From: Haloprofundus halophilus
GTDB lineage: Archaea > Halobacteriota > Halobacteria > Halobacteriales > Haloferacaceae
Length of the DNA: 64,000 nt
Reading direction: 5' to 3'
NCBI RefSeq assembly: GCF_003439925.1
Contig: NZ_QQRR01000002.1
Span: forward strand, 806,001-870,000
A model generated the notes under the pieces. The model searched no databases and was not told where the DNA came from. It saw only the letters and a list, made by a program, of their open reading frames with translations. The position numbers and the translations under genes were made by a program. Position 1 is the first letter of the stretch. Each line of letters starts with the position of its first letter. This document shows positions 35,415-43,829 of the stretch, piece after piece.

Positions 35415-36050
35415 TCAGCGCGTATCGAGAAGTCGTCTCAAGCGTCCCTCGCGCTCGGGAGCGGTCGATGCGAGTTCGGCCGGGAGCTCGGTCGCGCCGA
35501 GTCGCGTCCGCCGCATCCGGTAGGCGTGGACGCTCGCCGAGACCAGCAGTGTCCCCGCGATGAGTGCCGCGTACGTGAGGTCCGAGACCTGTGTGAACGG
35601 CGGCACTCCGGCACCGGTCGCCGCGAGCGCGGCCAACGAGACGCTCGCCAACCCGAGGTAGTACTGGCTCCACGAAACGTCGTCGCGCTCGACGACTTCG
35701 AGGTACGCGTCGAGTTCCGTCGCTCGCTCGGTGAGCGTCGCCACCCCCCGACCCTGTTCGTAGTCGATGATGCCGTAGCTGTCGAGCTTCGGTAGATGCG
35801 TCTGGTGCAACGAGGTGTAGACGCGCTTTCGCTGCTTGTACGTCAACTCCTCGATGCGACAGTCGTTCTCCCACGCGGCGACCTGCTCGGCCAACTCGCG
35901 GATAGTGAGCGGTTCGCCGACCCGCTTGAGGTGGTGCAACACGTACCGGCGCCGGTGGTTCGATAGTATCGAAAAAGAGACGTCTCTCGACAGTCGCTCC
36001 TCGGAAGGCTGCTCGGTTGGACGACCCGTTAGTAGCTCCGTGTTCGCCAT
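35415..36050 (-). CDS. Winged-helix membrane-anchored regulator (DUF7344-like), copy 3
   Basis: This 211-residue protein is the most divergent of the trio. FSILSNHRRRYVLHHLKRVG and then TIRELAEQVAAWEND form the first half of the winged helix, and RKRVYTSLHQTHLPKLDSYG the second. Two membrane helices (about residues 139-160 and 170-185) and a basic tail follow. It is transcribed toward copies 1 and 2. A clear AT-rich promoter region (36060-36130) lies upstream. Confidence 0.85.
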   Translation of the reverse strand: MANTELLTGRPTEQPSEERLSRDVSFSILSNHRRRYVLHHLKRVGEPLTIRELAEQVAAWENDCRIEELTYKQRKRVYTSLHQTHLPKLDSYGIIDYEQGRGVATLTERATELDAYLEVVERDDVSWSQYYLGLASVSLAALAATGAGVPPFTQVSDLTYAALIAGTLLVSASVHAYRMRRTRLGATELPAELASTAPEREGRLRRLLDTR

Positions 36051-36190
36051 TGTACTCCCCTATCGACAGTTCTATTCGGTGACCGAGTATTATCTGTTTG
36101 GGAGAATTTCAATATAGTTATAGTATACTACAAAACAGAAGATACCGGAGAGAATCGACGCCGTAGCTCCGAGTGCGGCGTCGGAAGAAG

Positions 36191-36251
36191 TGCTCGGTAG
36201 GGGATTTGAACTACCGGAACGTCGCTACACTCGTTCCGTAATTCAAATCCC
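36191..36251 (-). repeat. tRNA-Glu 3'-end mimic in a hairpin
   Basis: Positions 36191-36211 are identical over 21 nt to the 3' end of tRNA-Glu. The sequence GGATTTGAACTACCGGAACG pairs with CGTTCCGTAATTCAAATCC (36232-36250) around a 10-nt loop, with one mismatch and one bulge. It lies 74 bp beyond the tRNA's 3' end. Confidence 0.9.
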
Positions 36252-36285
36252 TACACTCGCATTTCACTCATCGAATCCGTGAAAA

Positions 36286-36360
<75 letters not shown>

Positions 36361-36420
36361 GACGTTCTCAACTGTCGCCCAGAGAAGTTTAAAGATTCCG
36401 TTACGCCGTCGGTGTGCGTG

Positions 36421-38394
36421 TTATTTCCCCTCGAACTCCGGTTCGCGGTCGCTGGAGAAGGCCATGACTCCCTCCATCAGGTCGTCGGTCGTAAACAGGA
36501 TGCCGAACGCCTGCGCTTCGACCTCCAGTCCGGCCTCGGTGTCCTCCCAGCCGCGGTGCATCGCGCGCTTCGTGTAGCGCTGGGCGATGGGCGGACCGCC
36601 GGCGAGCGACTGCGCGAGTTCCATCGCCTCGGCTTCGAGTTCGTCGTTGTCGACGACGCGGTTGAGGAAGCCGTAGTCGGCCATCGTCTCGGCGTCGTAG
36701 CGCTCCGCCGTAAAGATTATCTCCTTCGCGCGGCCGGTGCCGACGATGCGCTGGAGGCGGACGGTGCCGCCCCACCCCGGTAGAAGGCCGAGGTCGTGTT
36801 CCGGTTGGCCGAGTTCGGAGCGCTCGGTGGCGATGCGGAGGTCCGCGCACGCGGCGAGTTCCATTCCGCCGCCGAGACAGTAGCCGTCGATGCCGACGAC
36901 GACGGGCTTGTCGCACTCTTCGAGTTTGCCGAACGTCTGCTGACCCTTCCGCGAGAGTTCGACGGCCGGAATCGGGTCCGCGCCGCCGGCGGCCATGCTC
37001 GTCACGTCGGCTCCAGCGGAGAACGCTCGGTCGCCGGCGCCGGTCAGGAGGATGGCGCGCACCTCGTCGTCCTCGCTCAGCGCGTCGATGGCGTCGGAGA
37101 GGTCGTCCATCAGGTCGCCGCTGATGGTGTTGAGGCGGTGCGGTCGGTCGAGGACGACGTGAGCGACGGCCCCTTCCATCTCGACGCGGACGTTGTCGAA
37201 CTCCAGGGAACCCTCCTCGCCGTCGTCGCCGCCGTGGAACCCTTCGCCCGATTCGGCGAGTTCGCGGAGGTGGTCGACCACCTCGTAGCGTTCCGCGTCG
37301 GTCTCCTCGCGCAGTTCGTCGAGCGTCTCGACGAGCGTCGAGAGACCCGCGTCGTCGGCCATCTTCGCCGGACCGTCCGGGAAGCCGCCGCCGAGCATCA
37401 CCGCGCGGTCGATGGCGTCGGCGTCGGCGACGTCGTTCTCGACGAGCGCCGCGACTTCGTTGGCCATCACGGCGAGCAGTCGGTGCTTCACGTCGTCGCG
37501 GGCGGCGTCCGTCGGCACGTCGACGCCGCCGTTCTCGTAGTCGTAGAAGCCCTTGCCGGTCTTCTTGCCGAGGTTCTCGTTTTCGACTTTCTCCGCGAGG
37601 AGGGGACACGGTTCGTAGGCGTCACCGAGCACCTCGTGCATGTACTCGAGGACGTGGTAGCCCACGTCGATACCGACCTGGTCTGCGAGTTCGAAGCTGC
37701 CCATCGGCAGGCCGATGTCGAACTTCGTCGTGCTGTCGACCTCCTCGACGGTGGCGACGTCGTCGTGGACGATCCACGCCGCCTCGTTCATCAGCGGGAC
37801 GAGGATGCGGTTGACGATGAACCCGGGACTGTCCTTTCGGACGCGGACCGGCGATTTCCCCATCGACTCGGCGAGACCTTCCACGAGGTCCATCGTCTCC
37901 TCGTCGGTGTGCGCGCCGGAGATGACTTCGACCAGCGGCATCCGGACGGGGGGATTGAAGAAGTGCATCCCGCAGAACCGCTCGGGTCGTTCGGTCACCT
38001 CCGAGAGTTCGGTGATGGAGAGACTCGACGTGTTCGTCGCGAAGACGGTGTGGTCGGGGGCGTTCGCCTCCAGTTCCCCGTAGACGTCCTTCTTTATCTC
38101 CATCTTCTCGGGGACGGCCTCGATGACCACGTCGGCGTCGGCGACGGCGTCGCCGAGGTCGACGACGGGCGTGACCCGTTCGAGCGCGGCGTCGGCTTCC
38201 TCCTCGGTTAGCTGGTCTTTCTCGGCCAGCTTCCCGAGACTCCACTCGATCTGGTCGTAGCCGTTCCGGACGAACTCCTCGTTGATGTCGCGCAGCACCA
38301 CGTCGTAGCCGGCGAGCGCCGCGACCTCCGCGATGCCGTGGCCCATGTTCCCCGCACCGAGAACGGTGATACTGTTGACGTCATCCAGTTCCAT
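36421..38394 (-). CDS. Fused 3-hydroxyacyl-CoA dehydrogenase / enoyl-CoA hydratase
   Basis: This 657-residue bifunctional beta-oxidation enzyme has an N-terminal NAD domain (ITVLGAGNMGHGIAEVAALA), the dehydrogenase signature GMHFFNPPVRMPLVEVISG and KDSPGFIVNRIL, then a C-terminal crotonase domain. The crotonase domain has the oxyanion-hole segments FSAGADVTSM and GYCLGGGMELA. It also has the catalytic region PEHDLGLLPGWGGTVRLQRI. The order dehydrogenase-then-hydratase is the reverse of bacterial FadB and is known in archaea. The ATG of MELDDVNSITVLG was chosen over one 18 codons upstream. Confidence 0.95.
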   Translation of the reverse strand: MELDDVNSITVLGAGNMGHGIAEVAALAGYDVVLRDINEEFVRNGYDQIEWSLGKLAEKDQLTEEEADAALERVTPVVDLGDAVADADVVIEAVPEKMEIKKDVYGELEANAPDHTVFATNTSSLSITELSEVTERPERFCGMHFFNPPVRMPLVEVISGAHTDEETMDLVEGLAESMGKSPVRVRKDSPGFIVNRILVPLMNEAAWIVHDDVATVEEVDSTTKFDIGLPMGSFELADQVGIDVGYHVLEYMHEVLGDAYEPCPLLAEKVENENLGKKTGKGFYDYENGGVDVPTDAARDDVKHRLLAVMANEVAALVENDVADADAIDRAVMLGGGFPDGPAKMADDAGLSTLVETLDELREETDAERYEVVDHLRELAESGEGFHGGDDGEEGSLEFDNVRVEMEGAVAHVVLDRPHRLNTISGDLMDDLSDAIDALSEDDEVRAILLTGAGDRAFSAGADVTSMAAGGADPIPAVELSRKGQQTFGKLEECDKPVVVGIDGYCLGGGMELAACADLRIATERSELGQPEHDLGLLPGWGGTVRLQRIVGTGRAKEIIFTAERYDAETMADYGFLNRVVDNDELEAEAMELAQSLAGGPPIAQRYTKRAMHRGWEDTEAGLEVEAQAFGILFTTDDLMEGVMAFSSDREPEFEGK

Positions 38395-38509
38395 GGCCGA
38401 ATCCTCGGTTGCCGTCAGTTTCAACGTTTCCCTCGTGGATTCGGACAACTCCGTTTCAGTTTACGCAAATGGTTCGTGGAGATTCTGCCGGTCGGCCGGT
38501 AGAGCGGGG

Positions 38510-38655
38510 GAAAACGCGGCGGACGGCGACGCACTGTCCGACCGGCCGAGCGAGTCGAGGGTGATGCGGCGCGAGTCGGAAACGATGCGGCGAGAATCCG
38601 AGGCGATTCGGTGGAAGCCGAGAGCGACGCAGCAGGAGTCGGGAGCGACGCGGCG
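38510..38655. repeat. Degenerate tandem repeats after the glycosylase gene
   Basis: Imperfect units of about 14-30 bp built on GATGCGGCGMGARTCGGA recur through this stretch (TGCGGCGCGAGTCGG, TGCGGCGAGAATCCG, GACGCAGCAGGAGTCGG, GACGCGGCGCGAACG). It begins directly beyond the stop of the gene at 38663. Confidence 0.6.
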
Positions 38656-38662
38656 CGAACGC

Positions 38663-39256
38663 TCAGGAGTCGGATTCGTACTCGGCCCAGATGTACTTCG
38701 TCGCGACCGAACGGAACGGCCGCCACGCTTCGGCGACTTCTCGCATCTCCGCGCGCGTTATCTCCTCGCCGTCGCCGTACAGCAGTTCGATACCTCGTCG
38801 GACGGCGAGGTCGCCCAGCGGCAGGACGTCCTCTCGCTCGAGGACGAACAGGAGGTACATACGCGCGGTCCACTCGCCGACGCCTTTGATTTCGGTGAGT
38901 CGGTCGACGACCTCGTCGTCGGTGTGTGCGGCCAACCCCTCCTTCGTGTAGTCGTTTCGCCGGAACGCCCGGGCGGCGTTGCGCAGATACTCGGTCTTCA
39001 TCCGCGAGAGCCCCGCGTCGCGCAGCGCCGCCTCGTCGGCGTCCAGCACCGCCTCCGGCGTCACGTCGCCCTCCAGCAGCTCGAAGACGCGCTCTCTGAC
39101 GGCGGCGGCGCTCGCGGTGGAGAGCTGTTGGTTGATGATGGAGATGCAGAGTCGCTCGTACTCGCTCCAGTTCGGTTCGGAGTAGGGGTCGTGTCTGTCG
39201 ATGAGTTCCGCCATCACGGGGTCTCGGCGGAGCACGGTTTCGGCCTCGTCGGTCAT
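38663..39256 (-). CDS. HhH-GPD DNA glycosylase (3-methyladenine/AlkA type)
   Basis: This 197-residue base-excision repair enzyme removes alkylated purines. The helix-hairpin-helix is LTEIKGVGEWTARMYLLF and the catalytic aspartate is in PLGDLAVRRG. The N-terminal IINQQLSTASAAAVRERVFE also fits AlkA-like proteins. There is no C-terminal Fe-S cysteine cluster, so it is not MutY/Nth. The start is MTDEAETVLRRD. Confidence 0.92.
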   Translation of the reverse strand: MTDEAETVLRRDPVMAELIDRHDPYSEPNWSEYERLCISIINQQLSTASAAAVRERVFELLEGDVTPEAVLDADEAALRDAGLSRMKTEYLRNAARAFRRNDYTKEGLAAHTDDEVVDRLTEIKGVGEWTARMYLLFVLEREDVLPLGDLAVRRGIELLYGDGEEITRAEMREVAEAWRPFRSVATKYIWAEYESDS

Positions 39257-39397
39257 ACTGTGGATGGTCGAATCACGGGGTGCGGAGGCAAATGCGTCCC
39301 GATTCCGACACTCGCGAGGGGAGACGCAGCGAAACGGCAGTAGAGAGAAGGAGAGACAGCAGCGGGTGAGAGACGGGGCTCGTGACGACCGAGTCTG

Positions 39398-40759
39398 TTA
39401 CTCGAGGTACTCCTCTTCGCGTTCGTCGTCGTCCTTGGCGTCGGCGTCTGCGCGGCGACGGACGTCGACGCGGTAGTGTTCGAGGATGTCGCGGCCCAAG
39501 AGGAGCGGGAAATCCATGTGGCTGCGGTCCTCGACGCTCGCGGTCACCGTGTGCTGGTTGCCGCCGATACCGATGACGAGGTCGACGACCGGGCGGGCCT
39601 TCCCGCGCTTCATGCTACCGGATTTGACGCGCGTCATGCTCTTGATTGGACCCGCGCCGATTTCGGCGGCGAGCGACGTATCGATGCTCGTCCGGGTCGC
39701 GCCCGTGTCGGATTTAGCGAGCGCCTGCGTCGACCCGCTGGTACCGCTGACGACCACGTCCTCGATGTAGCCAATCATCGGCACCTCCTCGTTCTCCGGG
39801 GGTTCGATGCGCGGCATGCACGACGGCCGCGAGTCGTCGAGCGTGCTCGACAACTCCTCGACGCGCACGTCGTCGACGTCGCCGCCGGCGCGCTCGATGG
39901 CCAACTGCGCGATGTACGGCGCGGGGCTCTTGCCGGTCGCTTTGTACAGCCCCTTGAACCCGGCCGTCGGGTTCACTTCGAGGACGTACCAGCCGTCGTT
40001 GCCCTCCACGAGGTCGACGCCGGCGTAGTCGAGGCCGATGACCTCTGACGCGTAGAGCGCGGTTTCGGCCGCCTCGTCGGGCATCGTCTCGGTGGCGTTC
40101 TGGACGTCGCCGCCGAGGGCGACGTTCGTCCGCCAGTCGCCCTCGGGGGCGTAGCGGTGCATCGCGCCGACGATCTCCTCGCCGACGACGTAGACGCGCA
40201 GGTCCCGGTGTCGGTCGCTGTCGCGTTCGATGAGCTCCTGCAGGAACGCCTGGCGGTTGCCGACCTTCGGGTTGACGGGTTCGGTGAGGTCGACCTTCCA
40301 CGTCCCGCCGCCGTGGGTGCCGATGGCGGTCTTGTAGACGCCCACGTCGCCGAACTGCTGTCGGCCCTGGTTCAGTCGGTCGTTCGAGAGCGCCAGCAGC
40401 GCGTCCGGAACCTGGATGTTCCAGTCGGCCAGCGTCGCCGCCGTCGCGAACTTGTGGATAGCCGTCAGCACCGCGCCGGGTTCGTTCAGCATCGGCCGTA
40501 CGCGGTTGAACGTCGTCGCGAGACCGAGTCCCTCGGCGGGTTCTTCGGTGTTCGAGAGGAGCAGTCGGTTCGCGATGACGTCGACACTGGGTTCGATGGA
40601 CACCTCGCTGTCCTCGATGCTCATCGCGGTGTTCTCGCGGCGAAGCCACACGGGCTCGTGACCGAGTTCCTCGACGGCGTTGAGGATCGCCTTCGTCTCT
40701 TTGCTGTTGTGCAGCGAGAGAACCCCGACGCGCACCGTCTCGTCGTCTGAAAGTGCCAT
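39398..40759 (-). CDS. RimK-type ATP-grasp ligase fused to an ATP-dependent zinc protease domain
   Basis: This 453-residue fusion has an ATP-grasp domain at residues about 90-290. It contains KTAIGTHGGGTWKVDL, RVYVVGEEIVGAMHR, and the acidic Mg site GLDYAGVDLVEGNDG then YVLEVNPTAGFKGLYK. A retropepsin-like RimB/zinc-protease domain follows at about 320-430 (PMIGYIEDVVV, DTGATRTSID, HMDFPLLLGRDIL). RimK adds glutamates or other amino acids to a protein C-terminus or small acceptor. It is divergent from an aspartoacylase-like gene, recalling bacterial rimK/rimB/deacylase clusters. The acceptor is unknown. Confidence 0.93.
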   Translation of the reverse strand: MALSDDETVRVGVLSLHNSKETKAILNAVEELGHEPVWLRRENTAMSIEDSEVSIEPSVDVIANRLLLSNTEEPAEGLGLATTFNRVRPMLNEPGAVLTAIHKFATAATLADWNIQVPDALLALSNDRLNQGRQQFGDVGVYKTAIGTHGGGTWKVDLTEPVNPKVGNRQAFLQELIERDSDRHRDLRVYVVGEEIVGAMHRYAPEGDWRTNVALGGDVQNATETMPDEAAETALYASEVIGLDYAGVDLVEGNDGWYVLEVNPTAGFKGLYKATGKSPAPYIAQLAIERAGGDVDDVRVEELSSTLDDSRPSCMPRIEPPENEEVPMIGYIEDVVVSGTSGSTQALAKSDTGATRTSIDTSLAAEIGAGPIKSMTRVKSGSMKRGKARPVVDLVIGIGGNQHTVTASVEDRSHMDFPLLLGRDILEHYRVDVRRRADADAKDDDEREEEYLE

Positions 40760-40924
40760 GTGAGAAGATATACCCGACCCAGTTTCAAAGATATGCCGGT
40801 CTGACCCCTGTTGGGGCCATCGAAAGGGAGTACGACTCGGGCATCTCGTCGCGACGGTGCGCGGCGGAGTGTAATCGAACCGCTGGCAATTTGAACACGT
40901 TCTCGCCGTCGACGTTCATATTGG

Positions 40925-40937
40925 TGTTTATATACGA
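40925..40937 (+). promoter_or_regulatory. TATA box for the aspartoacylase-like gene
   Basis: GTGTTTATATACG lies about 25 bp before the ATG at 40956, predicting a leaderless or nearly leaderless transcript. Confidence 0.6.
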
Positions 40938-40955
40938 CCCCGCCCGAGGGAGCCC

Positions 40956-41981
40956 ATGAGCGACGACTCGTCCTTCACCTACAACGGGGGGAGGGTCGAC
41001 CCGGGCGAGACGCAGAACCTCCGGTACAGCGTGAGTGAGACGTACCTCGGCGACCCGGTTCGGATTCCGGTCACCATCGTCAACGGCGAGCGCGACGGGC
41101 CCACGGTGTTTCTCTCGGCGGCGGCGCACGGCGACGAACTGAACGGCATCGAAGTGGTTCGGACCGTCGCCCACGGGTGGGACCACGACGAGCTCCGCGG
41201 GACGCTCGTCTGCATGCCCGTCCTGAACGTGCCGGGGTTTCTCGCCCAGCAGCGGTATCTCCCGATTCTCGACCGCGACCTGAACCGCTCGTTTCCGGGG
41301 TCGGAGAGTTCGACGAGCGCGAAGCGGATGGCGTACCAGATCTTCCAGAACTTCATCGAGCCGTGCGACGTCGGCCTCGACTTCCACACCTCCACCCGCG
41401 GTCGGACGAACATGCTCCACGTCCGCGGTAACCTCGCCGACGAGGGCGTGAACCGACTCGCGCGCGCCTTCGGTTCGAACGTCATCCTCGACGGCGAGGG
41501 GCCGGACGGGTCGCTCCGCGGGGAGGCGACGCGCGCGGGCGTCCCGACCATCACGCTGGAGATGGGCGAGGCGCACCGCTTCCAGCGGGGGCTCATCGAC
41601 GAGGCGCTCGACGGCGTCCGAAGCGTCTTCGCCGAGTACGGCCTCACCGAGACCGACAGCGTCCGCTGGCCGGGGTGGCGGACGGTCATCACGGGCGACC
41701 GCGAGAAGACGTGGATTCGCGCCGACGCCGGCGGCATCGTCGACATGCACTACTCGCGGGGGGCGCTCGTCCACGAGGGCGACCGCATCTGCACCATCAC
41801 GAACCCGTTTCTCGACGACAACATCGCCGTCGAAGCGCCGTTCACGGGGCTGCTCGTCGGTATCTTGGAGAACCCGGTCGTCTACCCGGGCAACCCCATC
41901 TGCCACCTCGTCGAGCTGAGCACGTCGACGCGGCGGGTGCTCGAACGCGAGCAGTCGCCGGCCGCAGAGGCCGAGACCTGA
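40956..41981 (+). CDS. Succinylglutamate desuccinylase/aspartoacylase family protein
   Basis: This 341-residue zinc deacylase has its ligands in SAAAHGDELNGIEV (H-x-x-E) and GLDFHTSTRGR, the substrate arginine in LNRSFPGSESSTS and the general base in ITLEMGEAHRFQRG. A C-terminal beta domain follows (GIVDMHYSRGALVHEGDR), as in AstE/AspA relatives and lipoyl-like caps. It is divergent from the RimK fusion, and the pair may build and trim the same N-acyl or glutamylated product. The AspA-like gene at 23475 is a shorter relative. Confidence 0.93.
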   Translation: MSDDSSFTYNGGRVDPGETQNLRYSVSETYLGDPVRIPVTIVNGERDGPTVFLSAAAHGDELNGIEVVRTVAHGWDHDELRGTLVCMPVLNVPGFLAQQRYLPILDRDLNRSFPGSESSTSAKRMAYQIFQNFIEPCDVGLDFHTSTRGRTNMLHVRGNLADEGVNRLARAFGSNVILDGEGPDGSLRGEATRAGVPTITLEMGEAHRFQRGLIDEALDGVRSVFAEYGLTETDSVRWPGWRTVITGDREKTWIRADAGGIVDMHYSRGALVHEGDRICTITNPFLDDNIAVEAPFTGLLVGILENPVVYPGNPICHLVELSTSTRRVLEREQSPAAEAET

Positions 41982-42120
41982 CGTGTCGGCGGGCGTCTCG
42001 TCGTCGCTGGAAACGTTCTTCAGTTCGAGATAGAAAGCGGCAAAACAGGACGACCGCCCCGGTTCGGCGCGCGGATACACGTAACTTCTATAGCACCCCG
42101 GTTCCGAGACTCACGGGAGT

Positions 42121-42513
42121 ATGAGTCAATCGTACAATCGAGGCCTCGTGGAGGACTTCGGCCGCTGGCGGGAGTTCTCGGCCGGCATGTGGGCCTGGAT
42201 TTTCCACAAGTTCACCGGATGGGTGCTGGTGGGCTACTTGTTCACCCACATCGCCGTCCTCTCGACGGCGCTGACGGGCGCGAGCGCCTACACCAACACC
42301 ATCCAAGGGCTGGAAGCACTCGCTGTCGTGCGCATCCTCGAAGTGGGGCTGCTCGCGGTGGCCGTGTTCCACATCCTCAACGGGCTCCGACTGCTGTTCG
42401 TCGACCTCGGCGTCGGACTGGAGGCACAGGACAAGAGTTTCTACGCGTCGCTGGTACTGACGGGCGCGATCGTCGTCGCCAGTATCCCGACGTTCGTCTC
42501 GGGGGCGTTCTGA
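42121..42513 (+). CDS. sdhC: Succinate dehydrogenase cytochrome b subunit
   Basis: This 130-residue protein has three membrane helices. [19 protein letters not shown] and [17 protein letters not shown] supply the histidines expected for haem b ligation. It is the first gene of sdhCDBA, with a Shine-Dalgarno-like GGGAG just before the ATG. It is separated from sdhD by a single base. Confidence 0.93.
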   Translation: MSQSYNRGLVEDFGRWREFSAGMWAWIFHKFTGWVLVGYLFTHIAVLSTALTGASAYTNTIQGLEALAVVRILEVGLLAVAVFHILNGLRLLFVDLGVGLEAQDKSFYASLVLTGAIVVASIPTFVSGAF

Positions 42514-42514
42514 G

Positions 42515-42886
42515 ATGGCCGAACGCTACTCCTCGTTCGAGCGCGGCGGACGCCGGTGGCTCTGGCAGCGCATCACGGCGGCGTTCCTCGTCGTCGTGCT
42601 CGCGTTCCACTTCTTCCTGCTCCACTTCGTCAACCACGCCGACGAGGTGACGTTCGCGATGAGTCAGGCGAGAATGGAGTCGCTGACGTACTTCTCGTTG
42701 ATGATTCTGTTCCTCGTCACCGCGACGTTCCACGGCGTCAACGGCGTCTACAACGCACTCGTCAACCAAGGGCTGACCGGCACGAAACTGAGCGTCGTGA
42801 AGTGGACGCTCGTCGTCGCCAGCGCGGTTCTCATCATCCAGGGCGTTCGGACCGCACTCGCGTGGTCCGGAGGCATTCCACTCTAA
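42515..42886 (+). CDS. sdhD: Succinate dehydrogenase membrane anchor subunit
   Basis: This 123-residue protein has three membrane helices (ITAAFLVVVLAFHFFLLHFV, LTYFSLMILFLVTATFHGVN, WTLVVASAVLIIQGV) and histidines in the first two. It sits between sdhC and sdhB, which it abuts, and anchors the catalytic subunits to the inner face of the membrane. Confidence 0.93.
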   Translation: MAERYSSFERGGRRWLWQRITAAFLVVVLAFHFFLLHFVNHADEVTFAMSQARMESLTYFSLMILFLVTATFHGVNGVYNALVNQGLTGTKLSVVKWTLVVASAVLIIQGVRTALAWSGGIPL

Positions 42887-42887
42887 C

Positions 42888-43784
42888 ATGAGCACGCAAG
42901 TACCCGAAACACAGGAAGCGGACGAATCGGAGGCGGAGACCGAGGCGGAGTCGGTCCCCGTCGCACAGCAGCGACGCCAACAGCGGAAGGCCGAGCGCCG
43001 CGAGCACGTCGCCGAGCGCGAACGCGAGCGGACCGAAGAGGAAGCCGCGAGCGACGAGAGTCGCTACCACCTGAAGGTGTTCCGCTACGACCCCGAAGTC
43101 GAGGGGAAGCAGGAACCGCGGTTCGACGAGTTCCACGTCCCCTACCACAAGGGGATGACCGTCCTCGACGCGCTCATCTACGCGCGGGACCACTTCGACT
43201 CCTCGCTGACGTTCCGACACTCGTGTCGACAGGCCATCTGCGGCTCCGACGCAATGTTCGTCAACGGCCGCCAGCGGCTCTGCTGTAAGACGCAGCTGTC
43301 GGACCTCGAAGAGCCCGTCCGCGTCGAACCGCTGCCGCACCAGGAGGTCGTCAAGGACCTGGTCGTCGACATGGAGCACTTCTACGACCAGATGGAGGCG
43401 GTCGAGCCGTTCTTCCAGACGAACGACCTGCCCGACGGCGAACTCGAAGAGCAGCGCCAGACCCGAGAGAACCGCGAGAAAGTGAAGATGTCGACGCGCT
43501 GCATCTGGTGCGGCGCGTGCATGTCCTCCTGCAACATCGCGGCCGGCGACAACCAGTATCTCGGCCCGGCGGCCATCAACAAGGCGTACCGCTTCGCGAT
43601 GGACGAACGCGAGGGCTCGGACATGAAGGAGCATCGCATGCGCATCCTCGAACAGGAACACGGCGTCTGGCGCTGTCAGACGCAGTTCTCCTGCACCGAG
43701 GTGTGCCCGAAAGACATCCCGCTGACGGCCCACATCCAGGAACTCAAGCGAGAGGCCGTCAAGAACAACCTGAAGTTCTGGTAG
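42888..43784 (+). CDS. sdhB: Succinate dehydrogenase iron-sulfur subunit
   Basis: This 298-residue protein has an unusual acidic N-terminal extension of about 55 residues (ESEAETEAESVPVAQQRR). It is followed by the 2Fe-2S domain (CRQAICGSDAMFVNG then LCCKTQ) and the 4Fe-4S/3Fe-4S domain (CIWCGACMSSCN, CQTQFSCTEVCPKDIP). It passes electrons from the flavoprotein to quinone. The inverted repeat GTGAAC-CTCAA-GTTCAC (43784-43800) begins at its stop codon. Confidence 0.97.
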   Translation: MSTQVPETQEADESEAETEAESVPVAQQRRQQRKAERREHVAERERERTEEEAASDESRYHLKVFRYDPEVEGKQEPRFDEFHVPYHKGMTVLDALIYARDHFDSSLTFRHSCRQAICGSDAMFVNGRQRLCCKTQLSDLEEPVRVEPLPHQEVVKDLVVDMEHFYDQMEAVEPFFQTNDLPDGELEEQRQTRENREKVKMSTRCIWCGACMSSCNIAAGDNQYLGPAAINKAYRFAMDEREGSDMKEHRMRILEQEHGVWRCQTQFSCTEVCPKDIPLTAHIQELKREAVKNNLKFW

Positions 43785-43800
43785 TGAACCTCAAGTTCAC
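43784..43800 (+). promoter_or_regulatory. Inverted repeat between sdhB and sdhA
   Basis: GTGAAC-CTCAA-GTTCAC forms a 6-bp stem starting on the last base of the sdhB stop. It is the only sizeable spacer in the operon (45 bp) and could be an RNA hairpin that sets the sdhA:sdhB ratio, or an operator. Confidence 0.45.
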
Positions 43801-43829
43801 CCAGTCCTAACAACGCTCAGAAATTAGAT

